A stretch of DNA of 64,000 nt from Streptomyces sp. Y2F8-2. GTDB taxonomy: Bacteria; Actinomycetota; Actinomycetes; Streptomycetales; Streptomycetaceae. A program made the translations under genes and the position numbers. This document shows positions 34,793 through 44,379 of the stretch, in pieces (within the stretch, counting starts at the first letter, position 1; every line of letters starts with the position of its first letter). The stretch is from the NCBI RefSeq assembly GCF_014905555.1, contig NZ_BNGS01000002.1:434001-498000 (forward strand), in the 5' to 3' direction. The notes under the pieces are model-generated. The model had not been told where the DNA came from. It saw nothing but the letters and a program-made list of their open reading frames with translations, and did not search any database.

Positions 34793-36415
34793 CTAAGCCG
34801 GTTCCGCGAACCTCTCCCGCAGCTCGATCTTGCGGACCTTGCCCGAGACCGTCATCGGGAAGGCGTCCAGGGTCTGCAGCCGGCTCGGGATCTTGTAGTG
34901 GGCGAGCTGTCCCTCGCAGAAGGCCCGCAGCTCCTCGAGGGTCGGCGGGTCGGCCGGGTCGCGCGGGATCACGCAGGCCAGGACCTCCTCGCCGTACCGC
35001 TCGTCCGGGACCCCGACCACCTGCACGTCGGCGATCTTCGGATGCGCGTACAGGAACTCCTCGATCTCACGCGGGTAGATGTTCTCGCCCCCGCGGATGA
35101 TCATGTCTTTGATGCGGCCGACGATCTCGACGTAACCGTCCTCCCGCATCATCGCGAGGTCGCCGGTGTGCATCCAGCGGCCGGGGTCGACGGCCTCCGC
35201 GGTCTTCTCGGGCTCGTTCCAGTAGCCCAGCATCACGCTGTAGCCGCGGGTGCACAGCTCCCCCGCCGCACCGCGCGGCACGGTCACCCCGGTCGCCGGA
35301 TCGACGATCTTGACCTCGATGTGCGGGAGGACCCGGCCCACCGTGCCCGTGCGGTGCTCCAGGTCGTCGTCCATCCGGGTCTGCAGCGAGACCGGGGAGG
35401 TCTCCGTCATGCCGTAGCAGATGGACACCTGCTCCATGTGCATCTCGCCGACCACCCGCTTCATCACCTCGACCGGACATGGCGAGCCCGCCATGATGCC
35501 GGTCCTGAGGGACGACAGGTCGTAGTCCGCGAAGCCGGGCAGGTTCAGCTCGGCGATGAACATCGTCGGCACGCCGTACAGGGAGGTGCAGCGCTCCTGC
35601 TGGACGGCCTCCAGGGTGGCCCGGGGATCGAAGGACGGCGCCGGGATGACGATGCAGGCCCCGTGGGAGGTGGCGCCCAGGTTCCCCATGACCATGCCGA
35701 AGCAGTGGTAGAACGGCACCGGCAGACACACCCGGTCCTGCTCCGTGTAGCCGATCGTACGGCCCACCCAGTAGCCGTTGTTGAGGATGTTGTGGTGGGA
35801 GAGGGTGGCGCCCTTCGGGAAGCCGGTGGTGCCCGAGGTGTACTGGATGTTGACCGGGTCGTCGCAGCTCAACTCGCCCGCGAGGGACGCCAGCCGGTCG
35901 TACGGGACCGTCACCGCGCCCGCCGTGAAAGCGTCCCAGGTGGCATCGCCGATGTAGACGGTATCGCGCAACTCCGGGCAGCTGCCGCGCACTTGGTCGA
36001 CCAGGGCCCGGTAGTCGCTCGTCTTGTGGGCGAGGGAGGCGACCAGGAGCGAGATCCCGGCCTGCTTCAGCACGTACTGAAGCTCGTGGGCGCGGTAGGC
36101 GGGGTTGATGTTCACCATGATGGCGCCGATCCGCGCGGTGGCGTACTGCACCAGCACCCACTCGGGGCAGTTGACCGCCCAGATCCCGACCCGGTCGCCC
36201 TTGCGCACGCCCTTGGCGAGCAGCCCGAGCGCCACCTCGTCGACCGCGGCGCCGAACTCGGCGTAGGTCCAGCGCCGTCCGGACTCCACGTCGACCAGGG
36301 CCTCCCGGTCGGGGTACGCGGCGATCGCGCGGTCGAGGTTGGCGCCGATGGTGTCGCCGAGGAGCGGCGTCGTGCCGGTCCCGTGCGTGTACGACAGCTC
36401 CGTCGGTTCCCTCAC
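34793..36415 (-). CDS. AMP-forming acyl-CoA synthetase (FadD-like)
   Basis: A 540-residue ANL-superfamily ligase. Core motifs: YTSGTTGFPKGATLSH (P-loop, about 186-201), CYGMTETSP (A5, near 330), YWNEPEKT and MHTGDLAMMREDGYVEIVGR (A7/A8, near 405-430), IIRGGENIYPREIEEFLY, and the catalytic Lys in PMTVSGKVRKIELRERF at the C-terminus. The long N-terminal region and GENIYP motif place it with medium- to long-chain fatty acyl-CoA ligases. Its GTG overlaps the stop of the upstream ligase by 4 nt; the open frame that continues upstream is a shadow. Confidence 0.92.
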   Translation of the reverse strand: MREPTELSYTHGTGTTPLLGDTIGANLDRAIAAYPDREALVDVESGRRWTYAEFGAAVDEVALGLLAKGVRKGDRVGIWAVNCPEWVLVQYATARIGAIMVNINPAYRAHELQYVLKQAGISLLVASLAHKTSDYRALVDQVRGSCPELRDTVYIGDATWDAFTAGAVTVPYDRLASLAGELSCDDPVNIQYTSGTTGFPKGATLSHHNILNNGYWVGRTIGYTEQDRVCLPVPFYHCFGMVMGNLGATSHGACIVIPAPSFDPRATLEAVQQERCTSLYGVPTMFIAELNLPGFADYDLSSLRTGIMAGSPCPVEVMKRVVGEMHMEQVSICYGMTETSPVSLQTRMDDDLEHRTGTVGRVLPHIEVKIVDPATGVTVPRGAAGELCTRGYSVMLGYWNEPEKTAEAVDPGRWMHTGDLAMMREDGYVEIVGRIKDMIIRGGENIYPREIEEFLYAHPKIADVQVVGVPDERYGEEVLACVIPRDPADPPTLEELRAFCEGQLAHYKIPSRLQTLDAFPMTVSGKVRKIELRERFAEPA

Positions 36416-38091
36416 CGGAAGTCCTCCTCGCGGTACTCGTTCTGCGAGCCTGCGGCCGTGGCCTCGCGCAGCTCGATCCGGCGGATCTTGCCGGAGACGG
36501 TCTTGGGCAGGTCCCCGAACTCCAGGCGGCGGATGCGCTTGTAGGGGGCCAGCACGTCGCGGGAGTGCTCGAAGAGGACCTTCGCGGTGTCCGGGCCGGG
36601 CTCCCAGCCCGCGGCGAGCACCACGTACGCCTTCGGGACGGCGAGGCGCAGCTCGTCCGGCGCCGGTACGACGGCCGCCTCGGCCACCGCCTCGTGCTCC
36701 AGGAGCGCGCTCTCCAGCTCGAACGGGGAGATCTTGTAATCGGAGGCCTTGAAGACGTCGTCGGCCCGCCCGACGTAGGTGATGTAGCCGTCCGCGTCCC
36801 GGGAGCCGATGTCGCCGGTGCGGTAGTAGCCGCCCGCCATGGCCTCGGCCGTACGGTCGGGGTCGCCGTGGTAGCCGGTCATCACGCCGACCGGCCGTAC
36901 GGACAGGTCGAGCGCGATCTCGCCCTCGTCCGCGCCCGGCGCGCCGCTCACCGGATCCAGCAGCTCCACGCGGAAGCCGGGGCTCGGCCGCCCCATGGAG
37001 CCCGTCTTCAGCGGCTGGCCGGGGCTGTTGGAGACCTGCACGGCCGTCTCGGTCTGCCCGAAGCCGTCCCTGATGGTCACCCCCCAGGCCCTGCGCACCT
37101 GCTCGATCACCTCGGGATTCAGCGGCTCCCCGGCGGCAACCGCCTCGCGTGGCGGGGTGGCGAGCTGGGTGAGGTCGGCCTGGATCAGCATGCGCCACAC
37201 CGTCGGCGGCGCGCAGAACGTCGTCACGCCCGCGCGGTCCATCTCCGCCATCAGCCGGGGCGCGTCGAAGCGTGTGTAGTTGTGGATGAACACGGTCGCC
37301 TCCGCGTTCCACGGGGCGAACAGGTTGGACCAGGCGTGCTTGGCCCAGCCCGGCGAGGAGATGTTCAGGTGCACGTCCCCGGGCTTGAGGCCGATCCAGT
37401 ACATCGTCGCAAGATGACCGATCGGGTACGACACATGGGTGTGCTCGACCAGTTTGGGCCGGGCGGTGGTGCCCGAGGTGAAGTAGAGCATCAGCGGGTC
37501 GTCGGCGTGGGTGGGACCGTCCGGCTCGAAGTCCGCGTCGGCCGCGTACGCGTCCTCGTACGCCCGCCAGCCTTCCGGCGCGCCGCCGACCGCGATCCGG
37601 GTGTAGCCGCCGGGCACCTCGGCGAACTTGCCCGTGTCCTCGGCTCGCACGATCACATGCCGGACCCTTCCTCGGTCGACACGGTCGCGCAGGTCCGCGG
37701 GGCCGAGCAGCGGGGTGGCCGGGATGACGACCGCTCGCAGCTTCATCGCCGCCAGCGCGGTCTCCCACAGCTCGGTCTGGTTGCCCAGCATGACCAGGAT
37801 GCGGTCCTCCGCGCGCACGCCCTGCTCCCGGAGCCAGCCGGCGACCCGGTTCGAGCGCTCGGACATCTCGGCGAAGGTGAGGCGTTCCTCGGAGCCGTCC
37901 TCCTCCACGATGTGCAGTGCGGTGCGGTCGTTGCCGTCCGCGACGACGTCGAACCAGTCGAGCGCCCAGTTGAAGTACGCCGGCCGCGGCCAGCGGAAGC
38001 CCTCGTACGCCGTCGCGTAGTCCTCCCGGTGCGCCAGCAGGAAGTCCCGCGCGGTCCGGAACGCGTCCGTCGCGTCGGTGTTCGCCGTCAT
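36412..38091 (-). CDS. AMP-forming acyl-CoA synthetase, MACS-type
   Basis: A 559-residue ANL ligase resembling medium-chain acyl-CoA synthetases: YFNWALDWFDVVA at the start, P-loop YFTSGTTARPKLVEHTHVS (about 205-223), RDGFGQTETAVQVS (A5), GYYRTGDIGSRDADGYITYV (A7) and PKTVSGKIRRIELRE with the catalytic Lys. The segment DVFKASDYKISPFELESALL (A8) has the K-x-S-x-Y form typical of the MACS/acetyl-CoA-synthetase side. It is the first gene of a two-ligase operon and divergent from the GAF-LuxR gene at 38194. Substrates are unknown. Confidence 0.9.
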   Translation of the reverse strand: MTANTDATDAFRTARDFLLAHREDYATAYEGFRWPRPAYFNWALDWFDVVADGNDRTALHIVEEDGSEERLTFAEMSERSNRVAGWLREQGVRAEDRILVMLGNQTELWETALAAMKLRAVVIPATPLLGPADLRDRVDRGRVRHVIVRAEDTGKFAEVPGGYTRIAVGGAPEGWRAYEDAYAADADFEPDGPTHADDPLMLYFTSGTTARPKLVEHTHVSYPIGHLATMYWIGLKPGDVHLNISSPGWAKHAWSNLFAPWNAEATVFIHNYTRFDAPRLMAEMDRAGVTTFCAPPTVWRMLIQADLTQLATPPREAVAAGEPLNPEVIEQVRRAWGVTIRDGFGQTETAVQVSNSPGQPLKTGSMGRPSPGFRVELLDPVSGAPGADEGEIALDLSVRPVGVMTGYHGDPDRTAEAMAGGYYRTGDIGSRDADGYITYVGRADDVFKASDYKISPFELESALLEHEAVAEAAVVPAPDELRLAVPKAYVVLAAGWEPGPDTAKVLFEHSRDVLAPYKRIRRLEFGDLPKTVSGKIRRIELREATAAGSQNEYREEDFR

Positions 38092-38193
38092 GTGTCCTCC
38101 TCATTGCCGGACAGCCGTCTCACATCGTGTAATCGGTGACGCAGGTCTCACCACCCCCGAACGGGGGGTGCGCCGCGACGGAGGGGCGAGCAC

Positions 38194-39030
38194 GTGGCAG
38201 TTGACGCAGCCGAGACGGTTCAGGTGCGGAGCGCGCTGGTGCGGCTGCGGCGGGTCACGGGGCTGCCGGTCGCCTTCGGCGGACTGGTGGAGTCCGGGCG
38301 GCCGCAGATACGCATCAGCGAACTGAGCGGCACCGCGACGGCGGCGCTCAGCTCGCTCGCCGTCGTCTCCGGCAGCGGCCTGGGCGGCAAGGTGACGGCG
38401 CTGGCCCGGCCGTGCGCGGTGACCGACTACTCGGCGTCCCGGCAGATCAGCCACGAGTACGACGCGGCGGTGGCGACGGAGGGCCTGAGGTCCGTCCTCG
38501 CGGTGCCGGTCGTCGTACGGCGCCGGGTGCGCGGGGTGCTCTACGGCGCCCTGCGGACGGCGCAGCCGCTGGGCGACCGCACGCTGAGCGCGGCGGTGGA
38601 GGCGGCGCGGGACGTGGAGCAGGCGCTGGTCGCCCGGGACGAGGCGCGCAGCCTGCTGACGGCGGTGCGGGAGCCCTCCGGCCCGGCCGGGGCGGCCTGG
38701 GAGCAGGTGCGGGAGGCACACGGCGCGCTGCGGGCGCTCGCCCAGCGGGTGGAGGACGTGGCACTGCGGGCGGAGCTCCTCGATGTGTGCGGGCGGCTGG
38801 CCGGAGCGGCCTCCCCGGGACCGGCGGCGGGGAACGTGGGGCTGTCCCCGCGGGAGGTGGACGTCCTGGCGTGTGTGGCGATCGGGTCCACCAACGCGGC
38901 GGCCGCCGAGCGGCTGGGGCTGCGCCCGGAGACAGTGAAGGGGTACCTGCGCTCGGCGATGCGGAAGCTCGGCGCGCACAGCAGATGGGAGGCGGTGGTG
39001 GCGGCGCGGCGGGCCGGGTTGCTCCCGTAG
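38194..39030 (+). CDS. GAF-domain LuxR-type regulator
   Basis: A 278-residue regulator: an N-terminal GAF domain (about 10-155, with TDYSASRQISHEYD and EGLRSVLAVPVVVRRRVRGV), a helical linker and a C-terminal LuxR HTH (about 212-275: LSPREVDVLACVAIGSTNAA, then LGLRPETVKGYLRSAMRKLG). The pattern matches regulators that sit divergently from acyl-CoA synthetase genes in Streptomyces. It probably controls the two ligases, which start 102 nt away on the other strand; this is inference. A GTG start with a GGAGGGGCG site upstream. Confidence 0.87.
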   Translation: MAVDAAETVQVRSALVRLRRVTGLPVAFGGLVESGRPQIRISELSGTATAALSSLAVVSGSGLGGKVTALARPCAVTDYSASRQISHEYDAAVATEGLRSVLAVPVVVRRRVRGVLYGALRTAQPLGDRTLSAAVEAARDVEQALVARDEARSLLTAVREPSGPAGAAWEQVREAHGALRALAQRVEDVALRAELLDVCGRLAGAASPGPAAGNVGLSPREVDVLACVAIGSTNAAAAERLGLRPETVKGYLRSAMRKLGAHSRWEAVVAARRAGLLP

Positions 39031-39176
39031 ACCTGTAGTTTCCGATTCATTCGGTACTCCGATGAAATTCCCTCGAGTCACCGCTTGTTGTTTCCCTCAC
39101 CATGCCGCCGTCCGAATTTTCAATGACGGGACGCCTAATATTGGCCAGGACACGACACCCGGAGGGGAGCGGCACC

Positions 39177-42002
39177 GTGCGACGGGACTTCAAGGAGCCT
39201 GCGAGACCCCACCATGACCAGGTCATCGGCCGGGAGGAGCTGTGCACGGCGGCGCGCCGGCAGCTCGCCGACGGGGGAAGTGTGCTGCTGCACGGCCCCG
39301 CCGGAATAGGAAAGTCGACGGTCCTGCGGACGCTGGCCGCGGAATACGGCGAAACGGTGCGCACCGTGTTGCGCTGCTCGGCGACCGAGTCCGAATCCCA
39401 CCTTCCCTTCCTGGCCCTCGCCGACCTGCTCGGGCTCGTCCTGGACGAGGTCGCCGACCGGCTGCCCGCCCCGCAGCGCACCGCCCTGGAGTCCGCGCTC
39501 ACCGGCCGCGGCGAGTCCACGATGCAGCGGGACGGACTGGCGCTGCGGCTCGCCGTGCTCTCCACCCTCCGCGCGCTGGCCGCCCGCGGCCCCGTGCTGA
39601 TCGTCGCCGACGACCTTCAGTGGCTGGACCCGGCCAGCACCGAACTCCTCGGCTTCGCCGCGCGGCGCCTCGGCGGCACACCGGTGCAGATGCTGTGCGC
39701 GGTGCGCACCCATGCCGAGCAGGGCCAGGAGTACGACCGCCATCTGGGCGCGTCCCCGCCGGACACCCTCGCCCTCCGGGTGGGCCCGCTGTCGCGCGCC
39801 CGGATCGCCACGCTTCTCGACCACCGCGGCTACACGGGACTGCCCCGCTCCACAGTGCGGGAGATCCACCGCACCAGCGGCGGCAACCCGCTGTTCGCTC
39901 TGGAGCTCGGCCGCGCCCTCGCCGAGAGCCCGACTCCGCCGAGGCCCGGTGAGCCGCTGCCCGTGCCGACCTCGCTGAGGACCCTGGTGCTCAACCGGCT
40001 GGAGGCGCTGTCCGACGAGGCCCGCCGCACCCTGCTCGTGGCGAGCGCGGGAGCCCGGCCCACACTGGCCCTGCTGCGCGCGGCCGGCCGGGACAACGCG
40101 GAGGCGGAGACCGCGCAGGCCGCCGCGCTCGGGCTGCTGGTGACGGAGCGGGACGCACCGGGCGTGCGGTTCGCGCATCCGCTGATATCGGCCGCGCTGT
40201 ACGCGCAGGCGAGCGCCCAGGAGCGGCGCGCCGTGCACGCGGCGCTGTCGACGGCGGCCTCCGACCCGATCGAGCGGGCCCGGCACCTGGCGCTGGCGAC
40301 CACCGGCACGGATCCGCGGGTCGCGCAGCGGCTCGCCGAGGCCGCGTCCGCCGCCCGGGACCGGGGCGCGCCCTCGGTGGCGGCGGGGCTCGGGCTGCTC
40401 GCCGCCCGGCACACCCCTGCGGACGCGGTGCCGGGCCCGGACGAGCGGCGGCTGCAGGCCGCCGAGGACGCGCTGACCGCCGGGGAGACCGACCTCGCCC
40501 GGGACATCGCCCGCGAGGTGCTGGCCCACGCGACGGAACCGGCGGACAGGGTGCGGGCGTGGATGGTGGTGATCGACGCCGCCGGGCACGCGATGGCCGA
40601 GGTCGACGCGGTCTTCCCGCAGGCGCTGGCGGACGCGGGCGACGACCCCCGGCTGCTCACCCTGGTGCACTACCAGCTCGCCTGGCGGGCACTGCTGGTG
40701 GAGGGCGACTTCGCCCGGGCCCGGCAGGAGGGCGCCCTCGCCGCGGAGCTGGCGGCGCGGGCCGGTGACCGGCGCAACGAGCTGCTGGCCCTCGCCTTCC
40801 AGGCGCAGGCCGAGACCCTGATGGGGCACCCGGACGCTCCGCGCACCATCAAGCGGGCGATGAGGGAACCGCAGGACGCGCGGGTGGCGTGCGACCACAA
40901 CGGCGTCGGAGCCGTGCGGTTCCGCTGGCTGATCATGAGCGACCAGCTCTCCGAGGCGCGCACGACGGTCAGCGCGCTGCTGCGCGAGGTTCGGCGGCGC
41001 GGCATGGTGGAGGCCGAGGTGCACTTCCTGCGCGGCCTCGCCGAGACCGAACTGCGGGCCGGGCACTGCGGGCGGGCCCTCGACCTGGCGCGGGAGAGCC
41101 TCAGGCTGGCGCGGGACACCGGGATCGGGGAGGCCGCCAGCGCCATGCTCACCTCACTGGCGGAGGCGGCGGGCGGCGAGGCGGAGCGGGCGCTGACACT
41201 GGCCCAGGAGGCCGTGGGCCGGGCCGAGGAGGACGGCGACGTGATCTACCTGTCGCGGGCGCTGGCCGCGCTGGGGCACGCCCAGCTGGTGGCCGGGGAC
41301 GCGGCGGGGAGCGTCCGGTCCCTGCGCCGGGTGAGGGAGCTGGAGGAGGGGCTCGGGGTCACCGATCCGGCTCGGGGTCGCTGGCACGGCGACCTCGCGG
41401 AGGCGCTCGTGCGCGTCGGGGAGCCGGCCGAGGCGCAGGACGTCATCGACGCCGCCCGCGCCCACGCGCTCAGGCTCCGGCGGGAGAGCGTGCTCGCGGT
41501 GCTGGACCGGGCGGAGGCCCTGGTCCGGGCGGCACGTGGCGAAGGGGACGCGGCAGAACGTCAGTTGACGGCGGCGCGGGACCGGCTCGCGAGGCTCGGC
41601 TACGGCCTCGAGGAGGCCCGGGCGGCCTATGCGCTGGCGGGGCTGCGCGCCGGGCGGTCGGGACCGGCGTCGTACGACGAGGCGACCCGTCTCTTCCGCC
41701 GCTGCCGGGCGATGCCGTGGCTGCGCCTGGTGGAGACGGCCACGGTCACGGACCCGGCGCGGTCGGAGCCTCGTCCGACGGGGCCGGCGCCGGTCGCTGC
41801 GGCCGCCCTCGACAGCCTGGCCGCGACGGAACGGCAGGTCGCCGCGCTGGTCATGGAGGGCGCGACGAACCGGGAGATCGCGGCCCGGCTGTTCATCAGC
41901 GTCAAGACCGTGGAGGCCACGCTGACCCGGGTCTACCGCAAGCTGGGCATCCGGTCACGGGTGGACATCGTGCGTCTGGCGGCCGGGCACCGCGCGAGCT
42001 GA
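39177..42002 (+). CDS. LAL-family (large ATP-binding LuxR) regulator
   Basis: A 941-residue regulator: an N-terminal AAA/STAND ATPase (Walker A HGPAGIGKSTVLR about 40-52; Walker B VLIVADDLQWLDPAS near 140; then LFALELGRAL), a long alpha-helical TPR-like middle, and a C-terminal LuxR HTH (about 880-935: LAATERQVAALVMEGATNRE, then FISVKTVEATLTRVYRKLGI). GTG 39177 has GGAGGGGA upstream. The earlier in-frame ATG at 39102 is less likely because a TAATAT -10-like box (39136-39141) lies between them. No pathway genes are adjacent on its strand, so the target is unknown. Confidence 0.88.
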   Translation: MRRDFKEPARPHHDQVIGREELCTAARRQLADGGSVLLHGPAGIGKSTVLRTLAAEYGETVRTVLRCSATESESHLPFLALADLLGLVLDEVADRLPAPQRTALESALTGRGESTMQRDGLALRLAVLSTLRALAARGPVLIVADDLQWLDPASTELLGFAARRLGGTPVQMLCAVRTHAEQGQEYDRHLGASPPDTLALRVGPLSRARIATLLDHRGYTGLPRSTVREIHRTSGGNPLFALELGRALAESPTPPRPGEPLPVPTSLRTLVLNRLEALSDEARRTLLVASAGARPTLALLRAAGRDNAEAETAQAAALGLLVTERDAPGVRFAHPLISAALYAQASAQERRAVHAALSTAASDPIERARHLALATTGTDPRVAQRLAEAASAARDRGAPSVAAGLGLLAARHTPADAVPGPDERRLQAAEDALTAGETDLARDIAREVLAHATEPADRVRAWMVVIDAAGHAMAEVDAVFPQALADAGDDPRLLTLVHYQLAWRALLVEGDFARARQEGALAAELAARAGDRRNELLALAFQAQAETLMGHPDAPRTIKRAMREPQDARVACDHNGVGAVRFRWLIMSDQLSEARTTVSALLREVRRRGMVEAEVHFLRGLAETELRAGHCGRALDLARESLRLARDTGIGEAASAMLTSLAEAAGGEAERALTLAQEAVGRAEEDGDVIYLSRALAALGHAQLVAGDAAGSVRSLRRVRELEEGLGVTDPARGRWHGDLAEALVRVGEPAEAQDVIDAARAHALRLRRESVLAVLDRAEALVRAARGEGDAAERQLTAARDRLARLGYGLEEARAAYALAGLRAGRSGPASYDEATRLFRRCRAMPWLRLVETATVTDPARSEPRPTGPAPVAAAALDSLAATERQVAALVMEGATNREIAARLFISVKTVEATLTRVYRKLGIRSRVDIVRLAAGHRAS

Positions 42003-42197
42003 ACCAGCGCACACGACACGCCCCTGGCCGGTTCGCGCGCGTGGACCGAGGGTTTTCCCTGCCCAACTCGCCTAGGGCGTTCCCTCATTGGGAGCGGACC
42101 GCTCCGGCTTCTAGCGTAAAGGCGTGCCGCTCGCCGGGCACACCGGGGCCGGTCCCCACTCGCGCGACCCCCCACCGGCAACCCCACGAGGAGACCC

Positions 42198-42406
42198 ATG
42201 TCCGGGCCGAAACGCGTCAGAAAGGCCGCCGCTGCCGCCGTGGCGACCGCTGCCGCCGCCACGGGCACGCTCACTTCCTCCGGCGACATGGACACCTGCC
42301 AGGGCGACAGCGGCGGTCCCCCGCTCACCGGGGGCGTCCTGGCAGGGATCACTTCCTGGGCGACGGCTGTACGGAGAGCGTGGTGACCGCGCAGGTCAAC
42401 ACGTAA
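42198..42406 (+). pseudogene. Collapsed trypsin-like serine protease gene
   Basis: The frame begins with a signal-like segment (KRVRKAAAAAVATAAAATGT), then jumps straight to MDTCQGDSGGPPLTGGVLAG, the active-site Ser motif of chymotrypsin-fold proteases, and ITSW. The expected next residues GDGCTESVV appear only after a shift of one base: a G is missing in the run after the Trp codon at about 42360. The catalytic His and Asp regions are absent, so an internal deletion removed about 170 residues. The broken frame ends at 42386, the shifted one at 42406. Confidence 0.75.
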
Positions 42407-42419
42407 GTCCCAGAAGGCT

Positions 42420-42488
42420 CCTGGGGTGACACCCCAGGTAGATACCAGGGGGCGTTGCGGGCCTCCACGAGCGGCCCGCAACGCCCCC
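42420..42488 (+). terminator. Two hairpins in tandem after the trypsin remnant
   Basis: First, CCTGGGGT-GAC-ACCCCAGG (42420-42438). Second, a perfect 16-bp stem GGGGGCGTTGCGGGCC (42448-42463) and its complement (42473-42488) with a 9-nt loop. They lie between the remnant and the LysE gene, whose ATG is 71 nt further on. Confidence 0.75.
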
Positions 42489-42558
42489 TCTCCACGTCAC
42501 TTCCATGGTCCTGCACTTCCCCGCCTGTTTGAATGGGCGACGGATGGGAGGGCCGCAC

Positions 42559-43206
42559 ATGGTGTCCACGGACCGCTTCCTGGCGTTCGCCGCGATGTCC
42601 CTGCTGGTGATCGTGATCCCCGGTCCCAGCGTGCTGTTCGTGATCGGCAGGGCGCTCGCGCACGGCCGCCGCACCGCCGTGGCTACCGCGCTCGGCAACG
42701 TCTTCGGCTCCTACCTGCTGGTGGTGGCGGTCGCGGTCGGCGTCGGCTCGCTGGTCGAGCGGTCGGTCGCCCTCTACATGGCGGTCAAGCTGGCGGGGGC
42801 GGCGTACCTGGTCCTCCTGGGCGTGCAGGCGTTCCGGCACCGGAAGGAGCTGAAGGCGTCGGCGATCAGGGCGGTGCCGACGGGCCCGGCGCGCGGCGAT
42901 CTCCGTACGGTCCTGGACGGCGTCCTGGTGGGCGCGACCAACCCCAAGGGGGTGGTGTTCTTCGCCGCGGTACTCCCCCAGTTCGTGAACCACTCGGCGG
43001 GTCGTGTGCCGTTGCAGATGCTCCTGCTGGGCCTGGTCCCGATCGCGATCGGCCTGGTCACGGACACCCTGTGGGGGCTGACGGCGTCCGCCGCCCGCAC
43101 GTGGTTCGCCCGATCCGACCGCCGCCTGTCGCTGATCGGCGGCGCGGGCGGGTTCACGATGATCGGGCTGGGGCTGACGGTGGCGGTGACCGGGCGGGCG
43201 GACTGA
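42559..43206 (+). CDS. LysE/RhtB-family amino-acid exporter
   Basis: A 215-residue membrane protein of the LysE family: an N-terminal helix with the family motif VIVIPGPSVLFVIGRALAHG, then about five more helices, including VALYMAVKLAGAAYLVLLG, the central TNPKGVVFFAAVLPQFV motif and a final IGGAGGFTMIGLGLTVAV. Family members export amino acids or their derivatives; the substrate cannot be told. The ATG at 42559 follows a GGGAGGG site; an in-frame ATG at 42505 would add a hydrophilic, unlikely leader. It is convergent with the AlkZ-type gene. Confidence 0.9.
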   Translation: MVSTDRFLAFAAMSLLVIVIPGPSVLFVIGRALAHGRRTAVATALGNVFGSYLLVVAVAVGVGSLVERSVALYMAVKLAGAAYLVLLGVQAFRHRKELKASAIRAVPTGPARGDLRTVLDGVLVGATNPKGVVFFAAVLPQFVNHSAGRVPLQMLLLGLVPIAIGLVTDTLWGLTASAARTWFARSDRRLSLIGGAGGFTMIGLGLTVAVTGRAD

Positions 43207-43236
43207 GGCGCCGCGGGACCGCGTCGCGCATCGGCG

Positions 43237-44379
43237 TCAGGGGCGTGGGGGGACGACGGTACCGAACCGGATGTCGTACGACGTGCCCTCGTGCATCGCC
43301 TTCAGCATCCGCGCCCCCTCCTCGGCCACCTCGTCCCGCTCGGCCCCGGTCAGCCCGCGGAACGGCTCGATGACGAGCGCGTCCTCCTCCAGCTTCCACA
43401 CGCCCGCGAGGAAGCCGTCGACGAGCAGGGTGCGGTAGGCCTGGTTGCCCACCGCGTTGCGGCCCTTGAGGTCGGGGGGCACGACGCGGGAGCGGTCGGC
43501 GTGGGAGAGGAGCAGGTTGTCGTACTCGGGCAGGAAACGCGGCGGAGCCGGGGTGTCCGGGTCGGGGCGGGGGGCGTCGGGCAGGTCGAAGAGTTCGACG
43601 CCGTGCTCGTCGCGGAAGGTGACGAGCCGCGGGCGCAGCCGCTCGAAGGCGTCCCGCAGCCGCGTGAGCCCTGCCCAGGTCTGCATGTCCTTCACCGAGG
43701 CCGGGCCGAAGGCGGCGAGGTAGCGCAGGACGACCGAGTCGGGCGCCGGGGCGGACTCGGCGGGGCGCCCGAGCCAGTGCTCGGCGGTGGTGAGCGCGAC
43801 CTGGCCGCTCAGCCCCCACAGGCCGCGTGGGGTGACCTGGACGAGGGGCAGCCGGCAGCGGGCGGCCAGTGCGAGGGCCTGCGGGTCGGCGTCCGGCCAC
43901 TCGCCGAGCAGCGCGTCCCGCAGTTGCGCCATGGTGCGCGGTTCGGCCTCCACGAGGTCGCGGGCGAGGGCGGCGAGCCGGTCGAGGTCGACGCCGGCGA
44001 GACCCTTGCGGAAGGCGGTGAGTTCCCGGTCGCGTGCGGGCTGGACGAACGGCCGCAGGGTGAGGCAGTCGTCGGCGGTGTGGGTGTGGATGGTGGACCG
44101 CAGGGTGACGATTCGGACGACCTCGCGGTCGGCCATGAGCCGCGACAGATGCTCGGGGGCGAAGCCCTCCAGCCGTGCCGCGAGCGCGTAGTACGGCGGC
44201 TTGACGTTCTGCGCCTGGAGGCCGGCCAGGTGCGCGACGGCCGCCTTCGCGGACAGCGGCGAGCGGCGGAGCAGCAGCTGACGGGCGAGGGTGGCGCGGT
44301 TGAGGGCGCGGTGCGGGAGGAGGGGAGCGGTGGTTGTGGGCCGGTCGGCCTTCCGTGCCGCGGGGCTCGTCTTCGTCAT
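43237..44379 (-). CDS. AlkZ/HTH_42-family winged-helix protein (putative DNA glycosylase)
   Basis: A 380-residue protein of the HTH_42 (AlkZ/YcaQ-related) family: tandem winged-helix modules without a membrane or signal segment. The Q-x-Q motif, important for AlkZ catalysis, is present at Q55-A-Q57 (HLAGLQAQNVKPPYYALAAR). The family hallmarks VRIVTLRSTIHTHTADDCLT, LLVDGFLAGVWKLEEDALVI and FLPEYDNLLLSHADRSR follow. Members include glycosylases that remove DNA interstrand crosslinks or bulky alkyl adducts, some of them self-resistance proteins. No biosynthetic cluster is adjacent. The long open frame upstream to 44976 is not coding. Confidence 0.82.
   Translation of the reverse strand: MTKTSPAARKADRPTTTAPLLPHRALNRATLARQLLLRRSPLSAKAAVAHLAGLQAQNVKPPYYALAARLEGFAPEHLSRLMADREVVRIVTLRSTIHTHTADDCLTLRPFVQPARDRELTAFRKGLAGVDLDRLAALARDLVEAEPRTMAQLRDALLGEWPDADPQALALAARCRLPLVQVTPRGLWGLSGQVALTTAEHWLGRPAESAPAPDSVVLRYLAAFGPASVKDMQTWAGLTRLRDAFERLRPRLVTFRDEHGVELFDLPDAPRPDPDTPAPPRFLPEYDNLLLSHADRSRVVPPDLKGRNAVGNQAYRTLLVDGFLAGVWKLEEDALVIEPFRGLTGAERDEVAEEGARMLKAMHEGTSYDIRFGTVVPPRP

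Noticed and set aside
34793..38104. An apparent 1103-residue double ligase
   Set aside because: The front half is the wrong frame of the upstream ligase; the real start is the GTG at 36415 overlapping the upstream stop.
42505..42558. Upstream start for the LysE-type exporter
   Set aside because: It would add a hydrophilic leader overlapping the region behind the terminator hairpins; ATG 42559 has the better ribosome site.
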